Both the position numbers and the translations under genes were made by a program. A model generated the notes under the pieces. The model had not been told where the DNA came from. It saw only the letters and a list, made by a program, of their open reading frames with translations, and searched no databases. DNA of 35,911 nt from an uncultured Bacteroides sp. (GTDB taxonomy: Bacteria; Bacteroidota; Bacteroidia; Bacteroidales; Bacteroidaceae): the NCBI GenBank assembly GCA_949288585.1, contig CASEKR010000035.1:1-35911 (forward strand), written 5' to 3'. Positions 27,212-34,419 of the stretch are shown piece after piece; position 1 is the stretch's first letter; every line of letters begins with the position of its first letter.

Positions 27212-27929
27212 TGTATCCGTTGTTTTTCTTTCGCCAGTACAGGATGAGCAGCAGGCCGAAAATCATTCCGCCCAGGTGGGCGAAGTGGGCCACGTTGTCG
27301 GCGGCATTGTTGGCCAGGCCGGCGTACAGTTCGATGACGGCATACCCCAGCACGAACCACTTGGCCTTGATGGGGAAGGGCAGGGGGAAGATGAACATCC
27401 GCTCGTTGGGGAACAGCATGCCGAAGGCCAGCAGGATGCCGTACACCGCGCCCGAGGCGCCCACCGTGCTGCCGTTCAGCGTCAGGTTCAGGCTGGCCAT
27501 CGTCGGGTCTATGTAGTTCTTGTATTCCCGCAAGGCGTTTGCCCCGTCGCGCATCACCGCCTCGACGGCTTCGGGCGGCAGCCCCGCTTGCAAAGTATAA
27601 TAATGTATGCCGGTGACGAGTTCCTGGATAAGCCCCGCCCCGATGCCGCATATCATGTAGTAGAACAGGAACCGCTTCGGACCCCACACCTGTTCGAGGA
27701 TGCGGCCGAACATCCATACGGCGAACATGTTGAAAAACACGTGCAGGAAGCCGGCGTGCATGAACATGTAGGTGATGAGTTGCGCCGCGTTGAACCGGTC
27801 GGACAGGATGAAGTGCAGGCCCAGGTAGTCGCCCAGGTCGATGCCGTAGCGTTCGGCGGCTAGCGTGGCCAGGAACATCAGCACGTTGATGATAAGCAGG
27901 TTCTTGGTGACAGTCGGTAGTGGATTCAT
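27192..27929 (-). CDS. Rhomboid-family intramembrane serine protease
   Basis: A 245-residue protein, first gene of the operon. Motifs: YMFMHAGFLHVFFNMFAVWMFG (HxxxxHxxxN type, residues 54-75), VGASGAVYG with the catalytic Ser159 in the classical GASG, and AHFAHLGGMIFG with His218. A loop of about 45 residues (HYYTLQAGLPPEAVEAVMRDG...) is inserted before the serine segment, predicted outside the membrane. It lacks the soluble tail of its neighbour. The two genes overlap by 20 bases, so translation is probably coupled. The pair may reflect an old duplication, though they differ clearly in sequence. Confidence 0.95.
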   Translation of the reverse strand: MNPLPTVTKNLLIINVLMFLATLAAERYGIDLGDYLGLHFILSDRFNAAQLITYMFMHAGFLHVFFNMFAVWMFGRILEQVWGPKRFLFYYMICGIGAGLIQELVTGIHYYTLQAGLPPEAVEAVMRDGANALREYKNYIDPTMASLNLTLNGSTVGASGAVYGILLAFGMLFPNERMFIFPLPFPIKAKWFVLGYAVIELYAGLANNAADNVAHFAHLGGMIFGLLLILYWRKKNNGYNGFYYN

Positions 27930-27954
27930 ATCGGGTTTTAGTCGTTCTTGGCGG

Positions 27955-27984
27955 CAAAAGTACGAATAAATTCTGTTCTACAAC
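27955..27984 (-). promoter_or_regulatory. Promoter of the rhomboid operon
   Basis: Minus strand TACTTTTG (complement of 27955-27962), an exact -7 match, with GTTG (complement of 27981-27984) 18 bases upstream as a weak -33. The predicted start leaves about 20 bases before the ATG at 27929. Confidence 0.6.
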
Positions 27985-28045
27985 AGAAAAACGGGGCCTG
28001 ATTCCCTCGAAAACTGTTTTTTCACGTTATTTTTCACCGTTTTTA

Positions 28046-28075
28046 TTTGATATTCAGAAATATTGCTTACTTTTG
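28046..28075 (+). promoter_or_regulatory. hup: Promoter of the HU gene
   Basis: TTTG at 28046-28049 and TACTTTTG at 28068-28075, with an 18-base spacer, one base short of the usual range. Transcription would begin near 28082, giving a leader of about 80 bases that holds a strong hairpin. Confidence 0.7.
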
Positions 28076-28085
28076 TCCTTCGCAT

Positions 28086-28147
28086 GGCGGGCAGCCGGGA
28101 GACGTTGGGAACCCGGACGGCTGCCGCCGGGACCGGATTTTTTCTTT
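28086..28147 (+). promoter_or_regulatory. Leader hairpin with T-rich tail before HU
   Basis: GCAGCCG (28091-28097) pairs with CGGCTGC (28118-28124), and the outer GGCG (28086-28089) with CGCC (28124-28128 region), with additional GG/CC inside. About 10 bases later comes ATTTTTTCTTT. The layout, between the promoter and the start codon, resembles an intrinsic terminator or attenuator, but the gap between stem and T-run is longer than usual. Confidence 0.45.
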
Positions 28148-28161
28148 ATACCAATATAATT

Positions 28162-28428
28162 ATGAACAAATCAGACTTAATTAATGCCATGGCTACGGAG
28201 GGCGGAATGTCCAAGGTGGTAGCCAAGAATGCGTTGGATGCGTTTATCGCAGCAGTTACGAAAGCCATGAAAGAAGGCGAGAAGGTTTCGCTGGTGGGTT
28301 TCGGCACGTTCTCCGTGTCCGAGCGTTCGGCCCGCACGGGCATCAACCCTGCTACGAAGCAGGCCATCGAAATCCCTGCCAAGAAGGTGGTGAAGTTCAA
28401 GCCCGGCGCTGAACTGATGGTGGATTGA
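28162..28428 (+). CDS. hup: DNA-binding protein HU
   Basis: A small nucleoid protein that bends DNA, 88 residues. The sequence MNKSDLINAMATEGGMSKVVAKNALDAF, VSLVGFGTFSVSERSARTGINPATKQAIEIPAKKVVKFKPG is a textbook HU: helices, then the GFGTF strand, then the DNA-binding arm with R-x-G-x-NP. The start at 28162 is chosen over an upstream in-frame ATG because it gives the canonical N-terminus; the upstream extension overlaps the promoter. It stands alone, with its own promoter and terminator, and is distinct from the longer HU-like protein at 18539. Confidence 0.97.
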   Translation: MNKSDLINAMATEGGMSKVVAKNALDAFIAAVTKAMKEGEKVSLVGFGTFSVSERSARTGINPATKQAIEIPAKKVVKFKPGAELMVD

Positions 28429-28464
28429 GAAACCGTCCGCTCCGGCGGACACCGGATAGGGGAG

Positions 28465-28500
28465 AAGGGCACGTCTGCGGGCGTGCCCTTTCCTTTTTCT
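28465..28500 (+). terminator. Terminator after HU
   Basis: AAGGGCACG (28465-28473) and CGTGCCCTT (28482-28490) form a perfect 9-base stem with an 8-base loop, followed by TCCTTTTTCT. Confidence 0.88.
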
Positions 28501-28538
28501 CCCAGGTGGAGACGGCGAATCTGTCGGGTGCGCTCCGC

Positions 28539-28582
28539 GTTTGTCCCGAGTGCACTCCGTGTTTGTCCCGAGTGCACTCCGT
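28539..28582. repeat. 22-base tandem repeat carrying the palindromic motif of the susC-susD gap
   Basis: Two exact units of GTTTGTCCCGAGTGCACTCCGT, at 28539-28560 and 28561-28582. A degenerate third unit may precede them (about 28519-28538). Nineteen bases of the unit (through GAGTGCACTC) are identical to 1861-1879. The related flank GTGCGGCGCTTGT follows at about 28594. It lies between HU and the fimbrial promoter. Confidence 0.8.
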
Positions 28583-28733
28583 GCCCGCGCCGGGTGCGGC
28601 GCTTGTAACGTTGTTATATATTATATAAGGTATGTCCGCGCAGCCTTCCCTCCTTCCGTCCCCGCCGGCGGGACGGGCGTGGTGCGGGAAGATGCAAAAT
28701 TAATTCAATTTGAATAAAATTGTCCCTTCATCC
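28583..28733. other. Region upstream of the fimbrial promoter
   Basis: No gene is seen. The stretch contains the AT palindrome TTATATA-T-TATATAA (28614-28628), a GC-rich palindrome around CCCGCCGGCGGG (about 28661-28672) and the 13-base palindrome ATTCAA-T-TTGAAT (28703-28715), which ends 18 bases before the -33 element. The last is a candidate operator. Confidence 0.5.
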
Positions 28734-28765
28734 TTTGGTTAGTAAAACTAAAACACTTACCTTTG
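28734..28765 (+). promoter_or_regulatory. Promoter of the fimbrial operon
   Basis: TTTG at 28734-28737 and TACCTTTG at 28758-28765 with a 20-base spacer, an exact consensus match. Transcription would begin near 28772. The leader of about 115 bases contains a small GC hairpin (CCCGCC 28827-28832 with GGCGGG 28844-28849) and a T-run at 28874-28880 just before the start codon. Confidence 0.75.
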
Positions 28766-28885
28766 CGGGGTAGTAGCTATTTAAGAGTTGTGTAAGTAAC
28801 AGCAAACAACGATATTAATGGCGTATCCCGCCGCTTGGCAACAGGCGGGCGGCGCGCCTGGAACAAACAAACGTTTTTTTAATTC

Positions 28886-29467
28886 ATGAAGCTCAGAATG
28901 CAAATAGGGCTTTGTCTTCTGCTGTGTTGCCTGACAGTCCGGGCTCAGAAGGCAGTAGTTAAATCGAACCTGCTCTACGACCTCACTACCACGGTCAACG
29001 CAGGTGTCGAGTGGGGCGTGTCGCCCCATTGGACCATTGATGTATCCGCCAACTACAACGGGTGGACTTTCGCCGACAACAAGAAGTGGAAGCACTGGCT
29101 CCTGCAGCCCGAGGCACGCTATTGGCTGTGCGAGCGCTTCAACGGCCACTTCGTGGGCGCGCATCTGCTGGGAGGGACTTACAACCTGGGCAACCTCCAC
29201 ACGGACTTCAATCTCTTCGGAACCGACTTCGGGCAACTTAAGGATTACCGCTACGAAGGCTGGATGCTGGGCGCCGGGCTTGTCTACGGCTACCACTGGA
29301 TTCTTTCCCGCCGCTGGAGCATCGAGGCAGCCATCGGCGTGGGATACGTCTATACCCGTGCCGACAAGTACGAGTGCCCCCACTGCGGCGACAAGCTGGA
29401 AGAAAACAAGCCCCACCACTACTTCGGTCCCACCAAGGCCGCCATCAACCTGATTTATGCATTCTAA
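28886..29467 (+). CDS. DUF3575 outer-membrane beta-barrel protein
   Basis: A 193-residue protein with a signal peptide ending LTVRAQ, then VVKSNLLYDLTTTVNAGVEW, the recognisable start of DUF3575 proteins, and alternating strands up to a C-terminal INLIYAF, typical of barrel proteins inserted by the Bam machinery. A CPHCGD motif (two cysteines) sits in a late loop; its role is unknown. Family knowledge: DUF3575 genes often open Mfa-type fimbrial operons in Bacteroidales. The next gene starts 21 bases later. Role inferred as an accessory outer-membrane protein for fimbria assembly; not proven. Confidence 0.88.
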   Translation: MKLRMQIGLCLLLCCLTVRAQKAVVKSNLLYDLTTTVNAGVEWGVSPHWTIDVSANYNGWTFADNKKWKHWLLQPEARYWLCERFNGHFVGAHLLGGTYNLGNLHTDFNLFGTDFGQLKDYRYEGWMLGAGLVYGYHWILSRRWSIEAAIGVGYVYTRADKYECPHCGDKLEENKPHHYFGPTKAAINLIYAF

Positions 29468-29488
29468 ACAGAGAGGGAGGACGACGAC

Positions 29489-30955
29489 ATGAAAACAATC
29501 CGAAACATTCTTCATTCCAACCCCGTGGCGAGACTCCTTCGCCCCGCCTGCCTCTTTGCCCTCTGCGTGGCCGCCGCCTGCCCCCTGGAAGCCCAGCAAC
29601 GCTTGCAGAGCGGCGCCCGTGCCGACAATCCCCGCATCGACCGCCTGCGCGACAGCGTCCTGGTCAGCTTCACGCTGGACATCGACAGCCTGCCCGTGCG
29701 CAGCAGCCACGCCGTGGTGCTCATGCCCTACCTGACGGACGGCGCCCGCGAATGGCCCCTGCCCGCCGTCGAAGTCGTGGGACGCAAACATGCGCTCTAT
29801 GCCAGCCGCAACGGCGGCAGCATCTATGCCGACGCCGACACCCGCATCGTCGCCAAGCAGAAAGGCGCTAACCCCACCGTGGACTACCGCGCCTCTGTGC
29901 CCTACGTCGACGGCATGGGCACGCTCAGCCTCCGCTTCCGCGAAGACCTCTGCGGCTGCGGCGACCGCGACCGCCTGGCCGACGCCGCCCCCTTGGCGCA
30001 GGCCGATGTCGATTTCCATCCCGCCCTGGCCTACCTGGCTCCCCGCGCCGAAGCCGTCAAGGCGCGCCACCTCAGCGGCGAAGCCTACCTCGACTTCCCC
30101 GTCAACCGCATCGAAATCCATCCCGGTTACCGCCGCAACCCGGCGGAACTGGGCAAGATACGCGCCACCATCGACACCGTGCGCCGCAACCCGGCGGACT
30201 ACCGCATCACGCGCATCATCCTGCGCGGCTTTGCTTCGCCCGAAGGCACCTATGCCCTCAACACCCGCCTGTCGCGCGGGCGCACCGAAGCCGTCCGCCG
30301 CTACCTGGTCGACTGCTACAACTTCCCCGACACCCTCTTCGCACTCTCCCATGAGCCGGAGAACTGGGAAGGCCTGCGCCGCTACGTCCAGCAGAGCGGC
30401 CTGTGCGACAAAGCCGGCATCCTGGCCCTTATCGACCGTGACGACCTGCAACCCGACGCCAAGGAACAGGCGCTGAAGACGAGCCACCCGCAGTCCTACC
30501 GCCTCCTCCTGCAAGAGTGCTACCCCGGCCTGCGCCGCACCGACTACCGCGTGGACTACGTCATCCGGGGCTTCGACGTCGGCGAGGCGAAGGAACTGGT
30601 GCGCACCCGCCCGCAAGACCTCAGCCTGCAAGAACTCTTCCTCGTGGCCCAGACCTACGAGCCGGGCAGCGACGACTTCAAGCAAGTGTTCGACGTGGCC
30701 GTGCGCATGTATCCCGACGATCCCGTGGCCAACCTCAACGCCGCCAACGCCCTCTTGGAGCAACGACGCCCCGAACAAGCCTTGCCCTACCTCGACCGTG
30801 CGCAGGATTGCCCCGAAGCACAGAACGCCCGTGCCGTCGCGCTCATCCTGCTCCGCCGCTACGACGAAGCCCTGCCCCTGCTGCAAGCAGCCGCCGAAGC
30901 CGGCCTGCCCGCAGCCAAAACAAACAAACGCATACTTTTATTAAATAACCAATAA
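29489..30955 (+). CDS. DUF3868 / OmpA-like protein with C-terminal repeats, fimbrial operon
   Basis: A 488-residue protein. The signal peptide ends at CPLEAQ. Residues up to about 200 match the DUF3868 pattern (LRDSVLVSFTLDIDSLPVRSSHAVVLMPYL). The middle has an OmpA-like segment with ILRGFASPEGTYALNTRLSRGRTEAVRRYL, which in OmpA proteins contacts peptidoglycan. The C-terminus is helical with repeat-like stretches (DPVANLNAANALLEQRRPEQALPYLDRAQ, NARAVALILLRRYDEALPLLQAA) that look like tetratricopeptide repeats. Its gene is only 13 bases before the fimbrillin start. It may link the fimbria base to peptidoglycan (inference). Confidence 0.87.
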   Translation: MKTIRNILHSNPVARLLRPACLFALCVAAACPLEAQQRLQSGARADNPRIDRLRDSVLVSFTLDIDSLPVRSSHAVVLMPYLTDGAREWPLPAVEVVGRKHALYASRNGGSIYADADTRIVAKQKGANPTVDYRASVPYVDGMGTLSLRFREDLCGCGDRDRLADAAPLAQADVDFHPALAYLAPRAEAVKARHLSGEAYLDFPVNRIEIHPGYRRNPAELGKIRATIDTVRRNPADYRITRIILRGFASPEGTYALNTRLSRGRTEAVRRYLVDCYNFPDTLFALSHEPENWEGLRRYVQQSGLCDKAGILALIDRDDLQPDAKEQALKTSHPQSYRLLLQECYPGLRRTDYRVDYVIRGFDVGEAKELVRTRPQDLSLQELFLVAQTYEPGSDDFKQVFDVAVRMYPDDPVANLNAANALLEQRRPEQALPYLDRAQDCPEAQNARAVALILLRRYDEALPLLQAAAEAGLPAAKTNKRILLLNNQ

Positions 30956-30968
30956 TACGTTACACATT

Positions 30969-33107
30969 ATGAAAGCTAATTTTTTATGGGCAAGTCTGTT
31001 GCTCTTTGCCGGACTTACGGCATGTACAGACGACACGATTGAATCCCCTGCTGGCAACGGCCCGGCGGGAGAGGGAACACCGGCGTATCTGACGTATCTG
31101 ACGATTGCTTTTAACAGCAATGCTAACAGTACCCGTGCCGTTTCCGATGAGAATACGGGAGATTGGGATGGTGACGAAGAAGATAGCGGGCACCACAACA
31201 CAGGAACAGACAATGAGAACGAGGTTAATACAGCTTTGATTGTTGTATCGCCGACTGGAACTGAATCTGTAGGATTTGCAAAGAACTATACCTATACAGC
31301 GGGGACTGACGGAATCCAAGATGATGGCGTAAGTGGCATACAAGTAGAAGTCGGTACCTACAATGTCTTAGTGGTAATTAATCCTGTTTCTTCCATCTTT
31401 AGTTTGGTGGCCGGTGTGGATGAAGATGCACTTAACGCGGGAATCACTGATGCTACTAATGTGAAGAACTTATATCAAAAGCTCCTTGCAGGCAACTATA
31501 ATTATACTGCTCCTGAAGGAACACCCGATAATTACGTCAATGCCGCCAATAGTATTGGTAACACGAGTTTCATGATGGCTAACAAGTCTGAGGTAGAAGT
31601 CACTCTGACCGAAGCCAATGCAAGCCAGGCCAGTGCTGCACGGGTAACTGTTGATGCAGAACGTGTCTTATCTAAAATTACTTTCCGCCCCAACAGTAAC
31701 TTGACAAATACGGATGGTAGTAAGGACAATATTTATAAAGTCGAAGTACCTATTGGCACGACGGTAGAGGCTGAGGTCGTGGAAGGCGTATTGTCTACTG
31801 CAACGTCTGAAATCGTGAAGATGAATAAAGCAAAAGATGCTTTTGTTCCAGCAGAGAATGCTCATGAGGTGTATGCGTATTACACGCTTGAAGAAGAAGT
31901 ACGGACTTTCCAAGGTGTATATGGAATCATTGATAATGCCAAACAAAACGTTAGTGGGCGAGACTATCCTGTCTTTACACGCTTGACCCCTAAATCTCAG
32001 GAAGATTATACCGCTGAGACAAATACAGAGACTAAGAAAACTTGGTATGTAGCTAAAGAGACTGATGGAACAGCAGGTTTTTCACTCAAAGATGAGGAAG
32101 CTTCTCTTACATTTATACCGAAAGAAGGTAGTGACGATGCTGCTTTTACTAAAAAGACATGGTATGTGAAGTTGGAAGGTTATGCACTGACTAACTTGTC
32201 TAAGAAAGTAAACTATGTACGTCATATTGGTGCAGGAACTACTTCTACAATTGATGAGAACAATGCTTTTGGAACTTTGAATGGAGGCAACTATTTGCTT
32301 ACTCCTTATTGGGCAGAAAAGAATGCGGTTACTTTCAATGAAGAAACCGGTGCATTTGAAGGTTCACCCGCAACTACAACTTGGTTCTACAATGACTTGG
32401 CTGCTGTATCCACAGAAAGTGAAGCTATCACGCCTGCTGCCCAAACTCCTTATTCTATTGATTGGACAAAGCTTAATTATTTTAAAGTATTGCCTACTAC
32501 GGCAGACGGAGAACAAGATGTTACTGGCTCTGGTTCACAGCATGGCTCTCCTTTGGAAGGCATTGGAAATTTCATGGATTACTGTTTTGAAAATTCAACA
32601 GTAGATACTAAGCAGGTTCATGGCTTGAGCACAGGTATTGCTTTCTTGGGAAGAATATATCAGAATGAGGAATGTACTACCCCTATTGATGACTTGTACA
32701 TGTATGCAGAGCACAACTTTGAGTCAATCAATGATATTGTAGAAGCCTATAACGGTAATGTCAGCATGGCTATTACGGACTTGGCTAAGAAGGAAACGGA
32801 TGGAACTCCGATAAGTTACGAAGAACTGAAAGCAGCCAACATCACGAAATATCAAGGTAACGTTTGCTATTATTATACGACAAACATTAAGCATTACGAC
32901 GACCAACAGGCTGACGTGAGCGGAATTATGGAGTTTGCAGTGATGCGTAACAACATATATTCTTTGTCCGTTACTAACATCAATAAGATTGGCGATCCAT
33001 TCATTGATGCAACACCTGGTGTTGTCAACGAGTCGAAACAAACTTACTTAGACGTAATGGTTAAGATTGTTCCTTGGATTGTCCGCTACAACGACATCGA
33101 GTTCTAA
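30969..33107 (+). CDS. Mfa1-type major fimbrillin lipoprotein precursor
   Basis: A 712-residue lipoprotein precursor. The lipobox LTAC gives Cys19. Further on, NSTRAVSDE contains Arg56 before AVS, in the position where fimbrillin precursors are cut by an Arg-specific protease to release the first strand and let subunits polymerise by strand exchange. The C-terminus reads DVMVKIVPWIVRYNDIEF, the donor-strand-like ending shared with other Mfa proteins, and is echoed in the next gene (VIINDWIVRFNDINP). Gene order also supports a structural fimbrial subunit. The gene is visibly AT-richer than its neighbours, with a different codon choice, which suggests diversifying exchange or transfer. It is longer than many Mfa1 proteins. 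Confidence 0.88.
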   Translation: MKANFLWASLLLFAGLTACTDDTIESPAGNGPAGEGTPAYLTYLTIAFNSNANSTRAVSDENTGDWDGDEEDSGHHNTGTDNENEVNTALIVVSPTGTESVGFAKNYTYTAGTDGIQDDGVSGIQVEVGTYNVLVVINPVSSIFSLVAGVDEDALNAGITDATNVKNLYQKLLAGNYNYTAPEGTPDNYVNAANSIGNTSFMMANKSEVEVTLTEANASQASAARVTVDAERVLSKITFRPNSNLTNTDGSKDNIYKVEVPIGTTVEAEVVEGVLSTATSEIVKMNKAKDAFVPAENAHEVYAYYTLEEEVRTFQGVYGIIDNAKQNVSGRDYPVFTRLTPKSQEDYTAETNTETKKTWYVAKETDGTAGFSLKDEEASLTFIPKEGSDDAAFTKKTWYVKLEGYALTNLSKKVNYVRHIGAGTTSTIDENNAFGTLNGGNYLLTPYWAEKNAVTFNEETGAFEGSPATTTWFYNDLAAVSTESEAITPAAQTPYSIDWTKLNYFKVLPTTADGEQDVTGSGSQHGSPLEGIGNFMDYCFENSTVDTKQVHGLSTGIAFLGRIYQNEECTTPIDDLYMYAEHNFESINDIVEAYNGNVSMAITDLAKKETDGTPISYEELKAANITKYQGNVCYYYTTNIKHYDDQQADVSGIMEFAVMRNNIYSLSVTNINKIGDPFIDATPGVVNESKQTYLDVMVKIVPWIVRYNDIEF

Positions 33108-33121
33108 GAACCGGCACCCTA

Positions 33122-33303
33122 AGCCACAAAGTGGCTGTTTCATGTTAACCCCGGCCGGAGCGAAGCGAAGCCCGGGGCATCGTGGCCCAATCTCTCTATG
33201 CGTTGCGTAGCACCGCCTCCCCGGCAGAGAGGTCTTTTCCCGGGTCTCCCCCGGCCTCGCTCCGCTCCGGCCGGGGTTAACATGAAACAGCCCCGTTGGG
33301 GCT
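33122..33303. repeat. Large symmetric palindromic element between fimbrillin genes
   Basis: The left arm at 33133-33176 is complementary to 33248-33292. The outermost 29 or so bases, starting GGCTGTTTCATGTTAACCCC, are perfect, followed by a few mismatches. The whole is capped by small perfect hairpins on both ends: AGCCAC-AAA-GTGGCT (33122-33136) and AGCCCC-GTT-GGGGCT (33289-33303), each sharing bases with the arm. The ~70-base centre has further short inverted repeats (CTCTCT with AGAGAG). No protein is encoded. It resembles a non-autonomous palindromic repeat. Confidence 0.9.
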
Positions 33304-33367
33304 TCTGAATACTACCGATTTACTGACGCAAATACTTTATTCATCATTCATCATTAAACAAATTGAA

Positions 33368-34414
33368 ATGAGACCGCTTTGCTCCATACTCTGTTCAGCC
33401 CGCCCGCTCGCGTTGCTTGCGGTGCTCCTGCCCTGGCTTTCCTCCTGCGAACCCATCTGGGACAACGAGGACTGCGGCACCGAGTATCGGGTAAAGTTCA
33501 AGTACGACTACAACATGCTCTACACCGACGCCTTCGCCACGCAAGTGCACTCCGTCACCCTCTACGCCTTCGACAACGACGGCCGCCTGGCCTTCCAGCG
33601 GAGCGAACAAGGCGAAGCGCTCGCACAAGACGGCTACTCCATGGTCCTCGACGTTGACCCCGGGCAGTACCACCTCGTGGCCTGGGCAGGACTCTTCGAA
33701 GGCAAGGGCTTCTCCGTCCCCACCCTGACCGAAGGCCAGTCTACCATCGACGACCTCTACTGCCGCATCAACCGCGAAGAACAACTGCTGCGCAACCAGG
33801 AGGCCGAAGTGGTCGACTACCGCCTGCAAGCCCTCTGGCACGGCTACCTGCCCGCACAGGCCGTCACCCGCGCCCCCAGCCGCACGGAGTACCTCACCGT
33901 GCCCCTGACCCGCGACACCCATACGCTCCGCGTCATCCTCCAGCAGATGTCTGGAGAAGCCCTGGATGCCTCCCTCTTCGAAATCTCCGTGACCGACCGC
34001 AACGGCTGGATGAACTACGACAACACCCTTGACCCGGCGGACGGCATGCTGACATACCTGCCCTACTACCAGCAGGGCGGCTCGGCAGACATCGAAGGTT
34101 CTGCCACCCCCGGCGAAGAAGGCGTATTGAACATGTGCGTGGCCGAACTGACCACCGGACGCCTCATGGCCGGTTCAGACGCCCGCCTCACCGTGCGCCG
34201 CACCGACACCGGCGACATCGTCCTCTCCATCCCCCTCATCCAATACCTGGAGATGTGCCGCACCGTCGCCAACTACCAGATGCCCCTCCAGGAGTATCTC
34301 GACCGCGAAGACACCTTCGCCATGACCTTCTTCCTCGACGGGAACCACGCCTGGATTGACACCCAGGTCATCATCAACGACTGGATAGTACGCTTCAACG
34401 ACATTAACCCCTGA
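33368..34414 (+). CDS. FimB/Mfa2-type fimbrial anchor lipoprotein
   Basis: A 348-residue lipoprotein: lipobox LSSC with Cys27, then EPIWDNEDCGTEYRVKFKYDYNM, a typical start of the FimB/Mfa2 family, whose members anchor the fimbria to the outer membrane and limit its length. Further marks are VHSVTLYAFDNDGRLAF, DVDPGQYHLVAWAG and a C-terminal IINDWIVRFNDINP like that of the fimbrillin. The start at 33368 is chosen because it gives a proper signal peptide; an upstream in-frame ATG (33296) lies inside the palindrome. Base composition is GC-rich like the island genes, unlike the fimbrillin before it. The next gene starts 5 bases after its stop. Confidence 0.9.
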   Translation: MRPLCSILCSARPLALLAVLLPWLSSCEPIWDNEDCGTEYRVKFKYDYNMLYTDAFATQVHSVTLYAFDNDGRLAFQRSEQGEALAQDGYSMVLDVDPGQYHLVAWAGLFEGKGFSVPTLTEGQSTIDDLYCRINREEQLLRNQEAEVVDYRLQALWHGYLPAQAVTRAPSRTEYLTVPLTRDTHTLRVILQQMSGEALDASLFEISVTDRNGWMNYDNTLDPADGMLTYLPYYQQGGSADIEGSATPGEEGVLNMCVAELTTGRLMAGSDARLTVRRTDTGDIVLSIPLIQYLEMCRTVANYQMPLQEYLDREDTFAMTFFLDGNHAWIDTQVIINDWIVRFNDINP

Positions 34415-34419
34415 CCGAG

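Noticed and set aside
28539-28582. CRISPR array
   Set aside because: The units are in direct contact with no spacers, there are only two, and no cas gene is near.
28583-28885. Invertible promoter for the fimbrial operon
   Set aside because: Surface operons in this group can have promoters flanked by inverted repeats. I looked for matching repeats on both sides of 28734-28765 and found none; there is no invertase gene in the window.
28781-30886. A 701-codon minus-strand frame opposite the first fimbrial genes
   Set aside because: It covers two well-supported plus-strand genes and shows the same low-information residue pattern; no signal peptide or domain is seen.
33122-33303. Ordinary intrinsic terminator after the fimbrillin gene
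   Set aside because: The palindrome is far longer than a terminator, has a ~70-base centre, and no T-run follows on the plus strand.
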